Shown: positions 1 to 11,343 of the stretch, one piece after another | Layout of the letters: every line of letters starts with the position of its first letter | Position numbering within the stretch: position 1 is the first letter of the stretch | DNA from: Annona cherimola | Lineage: Eukaryota > Streptophyta > Magnoliopsida > Magnoliales > Annonaceae | Direction: 5' to 3' | Assembly: GCA_030490835.1 (NCBI GenBank) | Contig: CM059977.1 | Span: 14,479,399 to 14,543,398 of the forward strand | Length of the DNA stretch: 64,000 bases | Translations under genes and position numbers: made by a program | The notes under the pieces: generated by a model | What the model was told of the DNA's origin: nothing | The model's database searches: none | Seen by the model: the letters and a program-made list of their open reading frames with translations, nothing else

Positions 1-256
1 TGTGGCAGTCTGCTTTTTGGATTCCCTCAGCTGAACTTATCTATTCAGCTGTATAATTTGAAGTCCCAAAAAGCGCGCAAACATCAAGTTAGGAATCAGC
101 TTTTTGGACAACACACACGGTGCTTAAGTCTGCCCCCCAGCCAAACACCTCCTTCGTCCATCCCAAAGGGCTTTCTCTAGACCAGGGGAAGCCTTAACCA
201 AATTTTCAGTCTTATTCAGTGGGTGAGGGCAAAGCAAGTATAATCTTCTCTCGTGC

Positions 257-436
257 ATGCAGAGATCATTAGACAAAACCGAGAGTGCTGCTGAGAAATT
301 AAAGGTTGCTCACCAGGGAGCTACAGAGTATGAGAAGGGGAAGATTCTGGCTTTTGTTTTTCAACAGATGCTGGTAACATTAGATCACCTCTCTTGGAAA
401 CTGCTGCCGGGTATTGACTGGATAAAAAGTGCCTAG
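257..436 (+). CDS. Possible terminal exon of an unidentified gene
   Basis: A 59-codon open frame, from an ATG at 257 to a TAG at 434-436. It may instead be a terminal exon: a pyrimidine-rich stretch ending in gcatgcag precedes position 263, and the frame after that acceptor stays open for 57 codons. The peptide is charged and helix-like at first (TESAAEKLKVAHQGATEYEK) and then hydrophobic with Trp residues (LDHLSWKLLPGIDW), a composition unlike the AT-rich shadow frames nearby. I do not recognise the family. Upstream exons, if any, lie outside or within the first 250 bases, where I could not find a matching frame. It may be part of a real host gene or a relic; the reading is tentative. Confidence 0.3.
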   Translation: MQRSLDKTESAAEKLKVAHQGATEYEKGKILAFVFQQMLVTLDHLSWKLLPGIDWIKSA

Positions 437-2075
437 ATCACACCAGTCCAGAGATGTAAGTGATTCTGAGTGGAGTTGTTTCTAATCTCTCAATTCATTG
501 TCTTTGTATGCATCTTCGCCTTTTATGTGTGAATTTCTGGGCCTTGATTGAAGATCTGGAGATAATGAACAAGGTCCTTGAATCTCGGTTGTTGACTTGA
601 CATAGTGAGCTAGGGCAGCAAGGTAGCCTCTGTTAGGATTCATCATTCATGCCTGTCTTGTCCTCAAATTAAAATAGCAGCTCGCTCGCGCTCTCTCTCG
701 TGCAAGTGAAGCAATTAGCTTGGAGAATTAGTTTAATACTTTACCCAAATTCATTGTTTATGTACACTATTTGTTATTACTAAAGGCAGTCCAATGCAGC
801 TATGTGATTCAGTCCTGGAAGATAATTTGTTTTGTTTTGTTTTGCTTTTGTTCTCTGTATGTTTACAGTTAATTTCGCACCATATCACTTGTTTTCTTAT
901 CACACATTTGAGATCCTGCAACGGAATGAATTGAACATGCCCACGGGAACATTAGCCAATGGCCAGGTAAATAAGCTAGTGAATTCCTGCTGTATCATAG
1001 GTTTATAAAAGAGGACATACAACTGGACAATTTTATTCCTCTTCCTTAGTATGATGACATATGTGTTGACATTCCGACTTATGGTCGTAAGCAGATGATC
1101 AATCAACTTGCTATTGGTTAACTCATAAGTTTAGCTCTGCGAGGGTTGTTTTTCACAACCAACTTGGAAATGAACTCTGCTAAAGAACTCTCTTTTTTGC
1201 CCCTCTTTTCTGTGTGCAGATATTTTGCGGGTGATGAGGATTGGTTGCGGTCAGGTATAGAATCGTAGATTTTTTTTTTTTTTTTTTTTGATTATTTCAT
1301 AACCATGTAGTCCTTTAATCCTTTTTCGATTTACCATGGAATAAAACCAAATTTCATTGGTGTAGCACGCACAGTGGTATTTTCGTTTACTCTGTTTCCG
1401 TTTTTAATAAGCTACTGCCTGATTTTGTGCCCATGAAGCGATTGGGGTGATTAAATTCATCTTCATTGATCGCTGGAAGTTATCCTAGGCAGATGCTGAT
1501 TTATGGTTAAAATCTCTATTCTATGTTCTCATTCAAGCATGCAATAAACTGCTTTCCCTACTTTAGAATCAAGATCTGTTTGTCGTTCTTTCAATTTTTC
1601 CGTTCTGATTTCCAGATTCTTAATAACTCGTGGATGTTTGCTTCATTTCTATTTTCATTATTTTAAATCATCTAATCGGATTTCATGCCTGTTTTTGCTT
1701 TGTTTTGAATAATTAGTTTCTATCTATGTTCATTTGAGTTCATGCACAGAATAAGGGAATCAACTGCATTTATATGCATGAATCTATTATGTTGGTTTAT
1801 CAATTTTCAAATGCATCAGTTTGAAGCCCGTGATTATGATATATTGCATGGAATTATTCCTTGGATCATGTTGTTTATACCATTGATGGGTTGTGATCTG
1901 TCCAATTATTTTGTACATTCCTTAGTTTACAATTTTATTTCAAATCTGAGTAAATAAGAAAGATTGTGATTCTTTCAATTACCTGGTGTTAAAATGCTCA
2001 AGCGAATGAGACTATTTTGTAATCTGAAGCATGGAATCTGTACAACCGGAACATGTGAATGAAGCGTTCTGATAT
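437..2075. other. No confident gene; low-copy flank
   Basis: Mixed-complexity sequence without a supported coding frame. It holds a CT-rich stretch near 683-702. A small exon-like piece at about 1221-1253 follows a tgtgcag acceptor, precedes a gtatag donor and could encode YFAGDEDWLRS; its link to the frame at 257-436 is unproven. The rest looks like 3' flank or intron. Confidence 0.4.
1270..1290. repeat. Poly(T) tract
   Basis: An uninterrupted run of about 20 T. It could be the poly(A) tail of a minus-strand retroposed fragment, but I see no recognisable SINE or LINE body beside it. Confidence 0.8.
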
Positions 2076-2446
2076 AGTGCACCTGGGTGCACTTAATCTT
2101 AGTGCACCCGGGTGCCTTAACCCATTTTTAAAATTTTTTTTTTATACAATTGTTAATCCAAATGTATTTAACATGTTGATCAATTTTTACCATTTTTGGA
2201 GTATTTTAGATATTTATTTTTTATTTTTGAAAACCAGTGGCATTTTAGTAATTTTAAATTACCTATAATGCCACTAATTTTTAAAAATAAAAATTAAATA
2301 TATAAAATACTCCAAAAATGAAAAAAATTGATACACATGTTAAATATATTTAGATGAATAGTTGTATAAAAAAATTTCCAAAAAAAATAAAAAATGAGTT
2401 AAATGCACTCGGGTGCATTGAGACTAAGTGCATCCGGGTGCATTTA
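2076..2446. mobile_element. Fold-back MITE, TGCACC family, full copy
   Basis: Both ends carry paired GTGCACCYGGGTGCA-type palindromes: left at 2076-2105, right at 2400-2446. The terminal inverted repeats are about 55 bp. The interior is itself palindromic: the Atttaacatgtt / aacatgttaaat blocks and the caccattttt / aaaaatg blocks mirror each other around a central low-GC stretch. There is no coding capacity. Degenerate relatives with the same interior occur at 10.4, 13.06, 13.75, 20.3, 20.7, 21.1 and 25.9 kb and inside module B. I could not settle the target duplication, so the superfamily is open. Confidence 0.8.
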
Positions 2447-3092
2447 GCCCCAATTGGTGAAGAATGAAAGGAGGTGTAATCCCTTGAATGTTTGGAATGA
2501 GATGTTTGAATGACTACAAATGTTTTATTGCAGATTTGTTTGAGTCATCTCTAACCCTATTTGTGCCTTAATAGAAAATTGCTAAAATTAATTATTCATC
2601 ACTGAAATAAAGTCATATTGACAATGATATTTGCATTCATTCATTGAAATCAATTTTATATATAGATTGCAGACACATCAGAAATTCTATAAACCAACCA
2701 AGATAAAGTGAAAACTCTGATTCAATAAAAGGAGAAGCAATAAACAACTATTGGAAACCTATTTTTAGGGTGCAAAGGGTGCCTAAATCATTCCTTTTAC
2801 ATAACTAAGCAACCTACTTGGAATCTCTAATATGGACTAGTCAGGAATCATCTTTTTTTTTTGTTTTTTTTTTTCAATTTTTCCTTAAAAACTAGTGACG
2901 ACTCCCATTTCCAAGCAATCATTTCATTTTTTTTTTTTTTGTATTGTATTTCAGTGGGGTGGAAACAGTATGACCATTTTATATTACAACTTTCATTTCT
3001 GTATGAAATTATTTTTAATTTGATGCCATTTGCTAGCTTGTTAGTTGTGCTATGTTGGTGGGATGTTAAATTTGTAAAACAATATTAAGAGT
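2447..3092. other. No gene seen
   Basis: AT-rich sequence with two T-runs, at about 2851-2875 and 2926-2940. The one open frame here is T-driven and lacks coding character. Confidence 0.5.
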
Positions 3093-3362
3093 ATGTCTTT
3101 GGAAGCGATAAAAATTTTGGATAAAAAATTTGGTTTAAAAGATTTTGAAATGAAAAAAATGATGTGATAGGATAGGAGTAATAATGAGGAATAAAAAAAT
3201 AAGTTAAAATAAATAAATTAGTTCTATGAGTAGTTGTGTAAAAATATTAAAAACTAGGATAATTTGTATAGGAATATATGAAAAAATAATTAAAAAATAG
3301 GGTAATTGTTGAGAGTGAAAAGTTTTGGTTGAATAGTTTTATGTTAAAACAAACTCACTATA
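3093..3362. mobile_element. Diverged Tourist-like MITE
   Basis: This copies the layout of the clear Tourist-like element at 5072-5347: an AAAATTTT-rich left end, the segment around gatgtgataggataggagtaataatgagg, a gtagttgtgta block, and a right end rich in AAACAAACTCAC. The termini have diverged from GGGTGTGTTTGG, so the family is taken from the interior order. Confidence 0.55.
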
Positions 3363-3821
3363 AAATTAAAGTTAAGTTATCACATTTTTGTTACTCTTTT
3401 GCTATGGTGGTTGAATTTTTTTAGTAAAATTTTCAATAACTTACAATTGTGTAGGTTAATTTTTATAAGTATTTAAATTTTCAAAGAATAAATTAAAGCA
3501 GCAATAAGATCTAATGTTAGCAAAGATATAATCAACAACTTGAAGGTAAGTAGATTATTTTTTAACTTCTAAAATTATAATCACAATTTCAAAATTTTTT
3601 TGATAAATGCAATATCAATTATTATGTGCTTTTTATATTTGAATTTTTAAGCTTTTACCTTATCAATTCGTAATATATCTTACATAAATGATTAATACAC
3701 TAGTTTAATCCAGTTTTTAAGAACGGTTGAATCGATTGGACTAAAATCAATCCCTTGATCGGTTCAATTTTGACAGGATTGATCAGAACTATCCTAATGC
3801 CTGTCGTTTCTCTATCTCCGC
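3363..3821. other. No gene seen
   Basis: AT-rich sequence without a supported frame or a repeat I can name. It ends at the left arm of the inverted duplication. Confidence 0.4.
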
Positions 3822-4305
3822 CTTGTAATCCGATCTTTCTACTTTGCACTTCATCTCATCTTTAACCAACAGCTCTACTTTCAGCTTTCTCAATACATGG
3901 TTACAACTCATGAAAGGACTCAATATCTGAGCAGAAGTAACATTGACATTGGAATTTAATGCAAACGATGAAGTTGATATTATGCCAAAACTGAGCTATT
4001 ATATCCTAAGTTAAAGGTTACATTGAAGGATATTGAAAAACTGGATGGTCATGACATTCATGATGTAGAATATGAGACATTTAATGCTTTTCAATTCTCT
4101 ACTAAGGAAGAGTTGCGTAGTTTCATAGGTAGGTTTCAGGCTGCTTCACGTCAAGCGGACGATAAAGACTGCAATAAGCTCACTATAGGGATGCAGGTGT
4201 GCGCGTCTCTCTACCGTGCCTATGAAGACACTTTAAAATTCTACACAGGAATAATCCAAGAGGTGAATTTTTTTTGTATAATTTTATTTAATTCTTCTTT
4301 CTCTA
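3822..4305 (+). pseudogene. SAWADEE-like gene fragment, left arm
   Basis: Translates in pieces to a SAWADEE-like fold: a degraded start around LEFNANDE, then the segment running from about 4023 with FQFSTKEELRSFIGRFQAAS, DCNKLTIGMQVC and YEDTLKFYTGIIQEV, ending at a plausible donor (gag|gtgaat). SAWADEE domains (tandem-Tudor-like chromatin readers, known from SHH1 in RNA-directed DNA methylation) have the same order: DGAWY, a Cys, G-x-VC, then FYxA. The early part has stops, and the AWY motif present in the mirrored arm is lost here. It is homologous to, but clearly diverged from, the copies at 26.2 and 56.1 kb. The family call is from motif order only. Confidence 0.45.
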
Positions 4306-4351
4306 AATAATCTATTACAGAGCTCATATATTAAATTAGTTTTTTTTTATT

Positions 4352-4790
4352 GACAGAGAAGAATTAAATAAAATTACACAAAAAAATTCACCTGTTGGAT
4401 GATTCCTGTGTAGAATTTTAAAGTGTCTTCATAGGCACGGTAGAGAGACGCGCACACTTGCGTCCCTATAGTGAGCTTATTGCAGTCTTTATCGTCCGCT
4501 TGACGTGAAGCAGCCCGAAACCTGTCCGTGAAACTACGCAATCTTCCTCAGTGGAGAATTGGGAAGCATCAAATGTTGCATACTCTATATCACGAATGCG
4601 ACTGCCCGGTCCTTCAACATCTGTCAATGTAAGCTTTAACTTAGGATACAATAGTTCGATTTCGGCCGAATACCAAGCTCCATCATTTGCTTTAAATTCC
4701 AATATCAGTGCTGCATTTGCTAAGATATTAAGTCTCTTCATGAGTTGTAACTGGAAGTAGGGCCGTTGGTTACAGATCGGATTACAAGGC
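4352..4790 (-). pseudogene. SAWADEE-like gene fragment, right arm
   Basis: Minus-strand mirror of the left arm. It keeps the better 5' part: EFKANDGAWYSAEIELLYPK, with the diagnostic GAWY, followed by the FDASQFSTEED segment. A 1-base deletion relative to the left arm (GAAGATTGCG against GAAGAGTTGCG) then shifts the frame, so the downstream part reads as nonsense. Each arm therefore preserves something the other lost. The arm ends at the point where the left arm runs into its intron-like tail, so both arms contain the same exon-intron border. Confidence 0.45.
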
Positions 4791-4819
4791 AGAGACAAGA
4801 AAACTGAAGGAACACAGAA

Positions 4820-5055
4820 GGCTTCTACAAGAAAACTGAGGGAATGAGGTAGAAGCGGCAGAAAAAGCAAAGGCTCTTCAGCACCAGCAAGAAGAGGCAG
4901 AGACAAGAAAACTGAGGGAATGAGGTAGAAGCGGCAGAAAAATCAAACGCTCTTCAGCACCGGCAAGAAGAGGCAGAGACAAAAAAAACTGAGGGAACGA
5001 GGTAGAAGCAGCAGAAAAATCAAAAGCTCTTCAGCGCCGGCGAGAAGTGGAGGAT
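4820..5055. repeat. 76-bp tandem repeat, about three units
   Basis: Units begin at gaggtagaagcggcag-type sequence and share ctcttcagcaccggcaagaaga and ggcagagacaagaaaactga. The starts of the last shared block are 76 bases apart (4896 and 4972), and the last unit decays before the MITE at 5072. Parts of the minus-strand open frames here are translated repeats, not genes. Confidence 0.8.
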
Positions 5056-5071
5056 GGAAAAAGAAAACTGA

Positions 5072-5347
5072 GGGTGTGTTTGGTTGGAGGTAAAACTTTT
5101 GATGAAAAGTTTTTGGAGTAAAAGTTGTCAAATCAATAGAAAGTAATGTGATATAATAGGAGTAATGATGAGTAGTAAAGAGAATAAAGTTAAAATAGAT
5201 AGGTTAGTTATATGGGTAGTTGTGTAGAAATGATTGAAAAGTAGGGTAGTTTGTATAGAAAAATATGAAAAAATAATTAAAAAATAGAATAATTATGGAG
5301 ATTGAAAAGTTTTAATTGACACTTTTTTACCCTAAACAAACGCACCC
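5072..5347. mobile_element. Tourist-like MITE (PIF/Harbinger type)
   Basis: Begins GGGTGTGTTTGGTT and ends AACAAACGCACCC, flanked on both sides by a 3-bp TGA target duplication (5069-5071 and 5348-5350). The GGGTGTGTTTGG end and 3-bp target site are typical of Tourist MITEs moved by PIF/Harbinger transposases. It is 276 bp, has no coding capacity, and is the reference copy for the family in this window. Confidence 0.85.
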
Positions 5348-5350
5348 TGA

Positions 5351-5825
5351 ACTGTCTGTTTGGCAACGCCCAAAACTCAAGTTTTTTCGCAAAACTTTTC
5401 ATGTCAGGGACGTAAATGCAAAAACCTGTCATTTCACGGACCGGCGTCAAATGCTGCTGTTGGCTGTACAGTTGCAGAAGGAGCTTTCCTCAGGTTAAAA
5501 CGAGAGTAGTTGCGCATGTCCGGCCTGCGCCTGCAACTGCTTTCGCCCGTCACCAGCGGATTATGCTCCAGGCGCAGCGATGGAGAGGAATCGGCGACGG
5601 CACGCGGAGTTACCATTTTGACCAACCATACATTCATCGTGCGTTTAATGCACGCACTGGTGACAGATCAAACAGACCCTGAATAAGTTGTCTGTAAAGC
5701 AAAAGTAGAAGATGAGCTTTCTTACCTGACACGTTGCTCTGACATCTGCGATTGTCGTACAGAATTTGGCTCGCAAACGGGAATTTTGCGCGATATTATT
5801 ATACGCACGCGTACAATTACCGGAG
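5351..5825. other. GC-richer stretch related to the fold-back ends
   Basis: Less AT-rich than its surroundings. Parts resemble module B and the ends of the 33-36 kb fold-back element: a ggagctttc motif, gctctgacat, and gatattattatacgcacgcgtacaa at about 5793-5817. Several short overlapping frames exist on both strands but none looks coding. Confidence 0.5.
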
Positions 5826-7310
5826 CTCTGAAACATTCTAATGAATTTGGGGATAAAGCTCCACTTGAATAATTTGGAGACAAAGCACTACTTAAATAAT
5901 GTGGATACACTACGTAGTTGTCCATCGGCTATTAGTATTATAAGGAGAAAGTACTATAGGAGGTGACTCTAAATTTATTTATATTACTCATGTTATTTTA
6001 AGTGAAATCTATGGAGTCAATGAATTTAAGTACACTTTTGCATTACCCACATTCAACATGTATTATCAAAGCTGAAGCTATGATTTTCTTGGGCACAATA
6101 GACTTCATATTTACGTTATAAAGTTATTTACATGAAAATGTGAGATTATTATTTACGTGTTCAGAATGGAATTAATGTAGCTGCACGGTTTTACCTGTTT
6201 AATTGAAACATATTAATTGAGCATCACACGGTTGAACATTATAGTGTTGATCATGCTTATTAATACATTCGTAGTCCATGTCATGTTGCATGTATTATTT
6301 TGAAGAATTGAAATATAGAGTTGCTATTCCATGTTTTGTAATTAATTAAATTCGTTCTCTTAAATCTGGATTCAGTGTCGTATGACCGCGATTGTGCCAT
6401 ATGATCTATTTGAGTTATATGAATATACCACGTAATTTATGCTGATCGTAGCCATGGAATTCATCGCTGGTTTATGAAAGAATTGAAAAAGAAAATTCAA
6501 TAATTATGCCTTACGAAATTATTGAATTTTATAATAATCAAATAAGATGTAAATAAATATTGTTTACATGCTTTATTTGGGATTATTTCATGCCCCTGTT
6601 CTGATGCTGTTGGATGGCAGGGAAAGAAAAACCACGAATCCATGTTTAGTCATGCATGCTTAAGTCATTCGTAAATTAGAAACCGATGAGCATTCTGTAT
6701 TATCAGGGGCTTGTGTTGTTCATTTCGTTTGAATTAGATTCTGCAAATGTCAAGCACATCCTGCTGTTCATACATACATTTTTTCATGGAATCCAGCCAC
6801 CAGAAAGAAACAGACACACACACACACACTCACACAAACCAGCCATTAAAGCTTGTTATAAGATGGGTATTTGATTTTGTAAAATTAGCCCAGATTGGTG
6901 ATTTGCTGCCATTGTATTCAAATTAATGGAGGCATGATGACCGAATTCTGGCTACCATTTTATTGATTTTGATAGGATTGTCTGCAAAGAACGATCCACC
7001 TTGATTTATTATCATGTGGAACATTTTTACAAGAATAGAAGAATCTTCTTACACTGTTGGCTTGTCAACTAAGCCAACTCAAGAGAGAAAGGAAAACTAC
7101 AATGTCAAAATCCCCCCTCTTCCGAGAGTTGCCTCTCCTTTTTAAATGCCCTCCTACGGGACTCATCGTGCTTCTCCTCTCCCACGTGCTTGCTTGCCCT
7201 TATCTTTCACCCCGTTTGGGCTCCATCGTTCTCTGAGCTTGATATGCTTCCGTGGTCTAAAGACTCTAAACCCATAGCGACCAGGCGTCCAAAACTGGGA
7301 AGACAATGAA
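5826..7310. repeat. Module A, copy 1
   Basis: A 1.5-kb low-copy sequence without coding frames. It recurs at 37164-39660 (interrupted by a hAT MITE) and, split by the chromovirus, at 44099-44650 plus 55655-56070. Copies 1 and 2 are close to identical over long stretches, for example around 6000-6500. It contains a CA microsatellite at about 6811-6830. What the module is remains unknown; it has no terminal repeats that I can see. Confidence 0.8.
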
Positions 7311-9130
7311 CCTTATTTTGGTGTTTGGTAGTGCACAAATTATTAAAATGCTACTTAATTAAAAAAATCTAAGATATTTAAAAATATTCAACAATGGTAA
7401 AATTTGATATACATGTTAAATATATTTAGACAAACAGTTATATAAAAATTTCCACCTAGGTGTACATCTGAGTGTATAGTATTGGTTCTTTTTTAACTTT
7501 TTTCTCTTTACTCCCCATCATTATCTATATTATATTAAATCACTCTTTCTTATTTCAAAAATTTCTACATAAAAAAATTTTCATCAAACGTTTTATGACA
7601 TCTCGAAAACAACTTCAATATAAAAGTATTCACTATCTATAATTACCCTATTTTTGAATTGTTTATTTGTTTCTTCCTATACAACTACTACAACTACCAT
7701 AATTTTAAAACATTTTTACACAATTACCTATACATCTAGTCTATCTATTTTAACTTTTTTTTTTTACTTCTCATCATTATCTCATTCGTGTCATATCATT
7801 TTTTTCATTTCAAAAACTTTTGTACTAAAAATTTTTCATTAAAATTTTTATCATCTCCCAAGCACGCCCTAAAAAGTGGAGTAATTACATATTGAAAATG
7901 TGAAAAAAATATGTTGCTAGTTGAAATCACGCGCAATCCTTATCTCATACTTTCGCATCTGCAAAATCGAACCGACTTTGATGTCGTACTAATGAAGTTT
8001 TAATTAATAATTAAACATTACTCATTAGACGATTAGGAACTGCGGTAACATTTGCTAATGTGAAAAATTATGGTATTTTAGGATGTGGTGGGAAATGGAA
8101 AAGAAATATTTTGAAAAGTGTGTAATTGATATTAAATAATAAAAGTAATGTTAAAATAAATAAACTTGTTGGAAGAAAAAATAATTAGAACATAGAAATA
8201 AAAGGAAAAAATAGAAATTTTTAATGGCAAAATTATGCCTCTATGGTTTCCCACGGTCGAAAGGTAGAAGATGGAGCTTTCTAAGGCCCAAAGGCGCCAG
8301 GGTGGGGCCCACTATCAGTCGGAAGAGTGGAAAATTTCAGTTCCTACTGACAGTGTGGCTGGTGAAGCGCGGCATTCGGACATCCTGCAGAGCGTGGTCC
8401 GCTACAGTGGCCTAAACGCTGCTCTGACATCCGGAATCATCGTACGTGGGGAACTTCGCACCCAAACCAACCTCTGCAACAACAATTCGCTTCGTGCCGT
8501 TCTTCTGCGTTTATATTTGTAACCAAAAATCTCGCTGCACAGCCGTAATAACGACAATTGCAATAATTTCTGTTCTCTTCCTTATTGTATTTAAAATTAC
8601 TAGCCCAGTTATATACATCGTAATATATTTTAGCCTAGCATGGAATGTTGATATATTTTTACAATTAATTATATTTTTATTTCTCTTTATAAACATGTCT
8701 TTAAGTGTATTTAATCTTATTATACAGTACCTTTATCTATTTATTTTTAAATTCTAAAAATCAAGGGATTAAAATTGATTTTTTTAATAATAAAAAATAA
8801 ATATATGTTAACGTATTGTAAAATAGCAAACCTTAATATATAAATTAAATAAGTTACTAAAACATATTTATGAAGAAGAATAAAATAAAAATAAAATAAT
8901 CGAATGTTATATTTTAACTTAAAATACATTATACTATGTATAATTATGTTCCTTAAAATTTTATATTTAATAATTTTTATTTAAATCAAACATATGCATG
9001 AGCTTTATCTAAAATGATACAAAATTAATATAATACAATATTAATTTTAAAATTGTATCTTTTACTATTAAATTGTTGGATTTTGTAAGGTGACTTAATA
9101 TAGTAACCTTTAAGAATTGAAACCAAACCT
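7311..9130. repeat. Module B, copy 1
   Basis: Starts near gaagacaatgaacct, includes a degraded TGCACC-family piece (7318-7480) and two Tourist-like remnants ending in AAGCACGCCCT (to about 7871). It then has a more complex core at 8224-8520 (around gaagatggagctttctaaggc) and an AT-rich tail with a catatgcatgag landmark. Further copies are at 39660-41660 and 42105-43985, and the tail alone at 36300-37160 and 41665-42100. The core gives overlapping frames of 63-103 aa in every copy, but frame length and start are not conserved, so I do not call a gene. Confidence 0.75.
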
Positions 9131-9158
9131 GCTTAATCTATTTTTAAATTTTAGGTTA

Positions 9159-9457
9159 GGGGTATGTTTGGTTGGGCTAAAATAATGTCAACCGCATCTT
9201 TTTAATAACAAACTTTTCACTATCTATAACTATCATATTTTTAATTATTTTTTTACATTTTCCTATCCAAACTATTTTACTTTTCAATCATTTCTATACA
9301 ACTACTCATACAACTGACTTATCTATTTTAATTTTATTCTCTTTATAGCTCATCATTGCCTATATTATATCACATCATTTTCTATCAATTTGACTACTTT
9401 TATCTCAAACACTTTTGATAAAAAAAAAAAAAAAATTTACCCCAAACCAAACAAACC
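9159..9457. mobile_element. Tourist-like MITE
   Basis: Starts GGGGTATGTTTGGTTGGG and ends CCAAACAAACC, with a TTA target duplication on each side (9156-9158 and 9458-9460). It has an internal A-run at about 9421-9435. Same family as 5072-5347, in the opposite internal orientation. Confidence 0.8.
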
Positions 9458-9460
9458 TTA

Positions 9461-10408
9461 GAAAATAAATGACGGATGATTTTTCCAAACCACAAAGTCC
9501 TTTCTTATGATTTATCGCTTCTTATGGTCAAGATGAAGCATGATACTGTATCATGTATTTTTATTTATTTATCTTGTTGGTGTTTGTTGTCTTGTTGGTG
9601 TTTGTTGAAGAACCATATTCTATGTTATAGATAGCCTACTAAAAAATGACTACTAAATATACGATTAGAAACAGCATGGGACAGCTTTCTGGGATCCACG
9701 AGTCGTAGATACTTTGGCTACAATCTCAATTGAATATTCATACAAATGGTTTGGAACACCCAAACATGGTGATTTGGCGCCTGAGGAAACTTTTGCATAT
9801 TCTCAGTTGATTATCAGACTTGTTTATTGTTTAATTACTGATCAATTGGAATTCAAGCAGGACAATCAGGGGATGGGCGGACCTCACTGAACGACCGCTA
9901 TGGCTACTGAAGCAAAGCGGCACATTTTGATCGGGTCAAAAGGGGCGTGATGAGATATGCTTCAAATCTGCAACGAAACGTGGTGGGTCACTCAGTGGAA
10001 ATGTGTGCTAATCAGTTAGTACCAATCTTAGGTAACTGGAGGCCTAGCACGTCCATCTTTGTCTGGAAACAGATGCGGTTTGCACTCTTTTAGGGAGTGG
10101 TTTAAGCTCTGGGCAGTCAGAGTTTAGGAAGGGTACTTTTCCTGGAAACCGCTGGGCCGAAATTTCTCTCTTGGTCTGCTACGGAAGATGCGTTTCACCC
10201 ATCAAAGATTCTGACACTTTGAGTAGAGCATGCTGAAGGATTGCGTGGGGTGTGAAGATTGCTCTACCTCTTGTTAGTGTAAACTACTGAAATTGGAAAT
10301 GCTATGCTGTTGGGAAAATAAATAATGCACTGGTGGGTGCCCTTTACTGCTGCCGTTGGTCAGTGATGCATAATTGAAGTCTCTTGGGTAACTGTTCTGG
10401 AAACTGAT
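9461..10408. other. Low-copy sequence, no gene recognised
   Basis: Balanced base composition, especially 9850-10400, and unlike the MITE-rich flanks. No open frame above about 50 codons and no domain I recognise. It could be a non-coding transcript or untranslated exon; nothing in the sequence decides this. Confidence 0.4.
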
Positions 10409-10720
10409 TTCATGCACCGATGTATTTAACTTATCTTTTATATTTTTTTTTGAAATTTTTTTTACAAGATTGTTAATCTAAATGTATTTAACATTTGTAT
10501 AAATTTTTATCATTTTTGGAGATTTTTAGATATTTATTTTTGATTTTTTAAAATCAGTGGCATTTTTAGTAATCTTAAATTACTAAAGTGACACTGATTT
10601 TAAAAAATGAAAATGTTTAAAAATTTTCAAAAATGGTAAAAATTGATACACATGTTAAATATGCTTAGATTAATAATCCTCTACAAAAAATTTAAAAGAA
10701 AGTATTAAGAAAATGAGTAG
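10409..10720. mobile_element. TGCACC-family fold-back MITE, eroded
   Basis: Shares the interior of 2076-2446: the gtatttaacat...atttttaccatttttgg block, the agtggcatttttagtaat centre, and the mirrored tggtaaaaattgatacacatgttaaat block. The GTGCACC ends are mostly lost, with a trace (atgcacc) at the left end. Confidence 0.65.
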
Positions 10721-10882
10721 TTACGAAATCAACTTCTTTTATTTTTGTTTTTTTACCTTAGCACGTGATTAAGTCAAAATTCAAATAGCATGCCCGCCAA
10801 AACTGTGTAGAGTCACGTGAGCAGATTAATTTCGCTTCCGCGAATGCAAAATTTCCGTTTTTTACTATCTGATTTTTAGGAG

Positions 10883-11343
10883 AAAATGCGAATGGGCAAA
10901 TTCTTTATATACTCATAAATTTTATTCTTAATTCTACTTATACAAATGAATTTTAAAATTTTTTCTTATACTTGTATATTTTCATCCGAATTTCACTTAT
11001 ACCCACTGTTACGGATCCGTTAAATGGGTCGTTAGCTTTCTTGTAAAATAACGAATATGCTCAAGTTCTAATGTTGTTTAAGGTTGTTTTGCTTAAAGTT
11101 AAAGATTCCTGTTCAAATAATATATGGTTTTATAGTTGTAAAATTACTTTTAGCTATAAAATTATAATTAGAGATGGGCATATTCATCATTTTTCAAAGA
11201 GGTAACGGTCTCTTTAACGGATTTCTAACAGCGTAGATATAAGTGAAATTATGATGAAAATTCATTGGTATGAGAGGAATTTCTAAAAATTCATAGGTAT
11301 AAGTGGAATTACGGGTAAAATAAGTGGGTATATAAGGAATTCG
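10883..11343. mobile_element. Fold-back MITE with TTATATACYCA ends
   Basis: The left half reads attctttatatactcataaa, then acttatacccactgttacgg, then atccgttaaa. The right half is its inverted image: taacggatttctaacag, ataagtgaaat, then gtgggtatataaggaatt. The arms are about 140 bp around a central 180-bp spacer, with no coding capacity. Weak relatives lie near 18.95, 19.8 and 25.4 kb. Confidence 0.7.

Larger units (their letters stand above)
3822..4790. repeat. Inverted duplication of the SAWADEE-like fragment
   Basis: Two arms of about 440-480 bp face each other across a spacer of about 45 bp (4306-4351). The reverse complement of 4352-4790 follows 3822-4305 through both the exon part and the first ~40 bases of the intron (gaattttttt...aattcttct). 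By eye the arms are diverged by roughly a tenth, with several small indels. A transcript crossing the unit could form a long imperfect hairpin. Confidence 0.8.

Noticed and set aside
8224..8757. Frames of 63-103 aa in module B core (also at 40612, 43104 and 43279)
   Set aside because: Frame, length and start change between copies, and the C-terminal parts run into the AT-rich tail.
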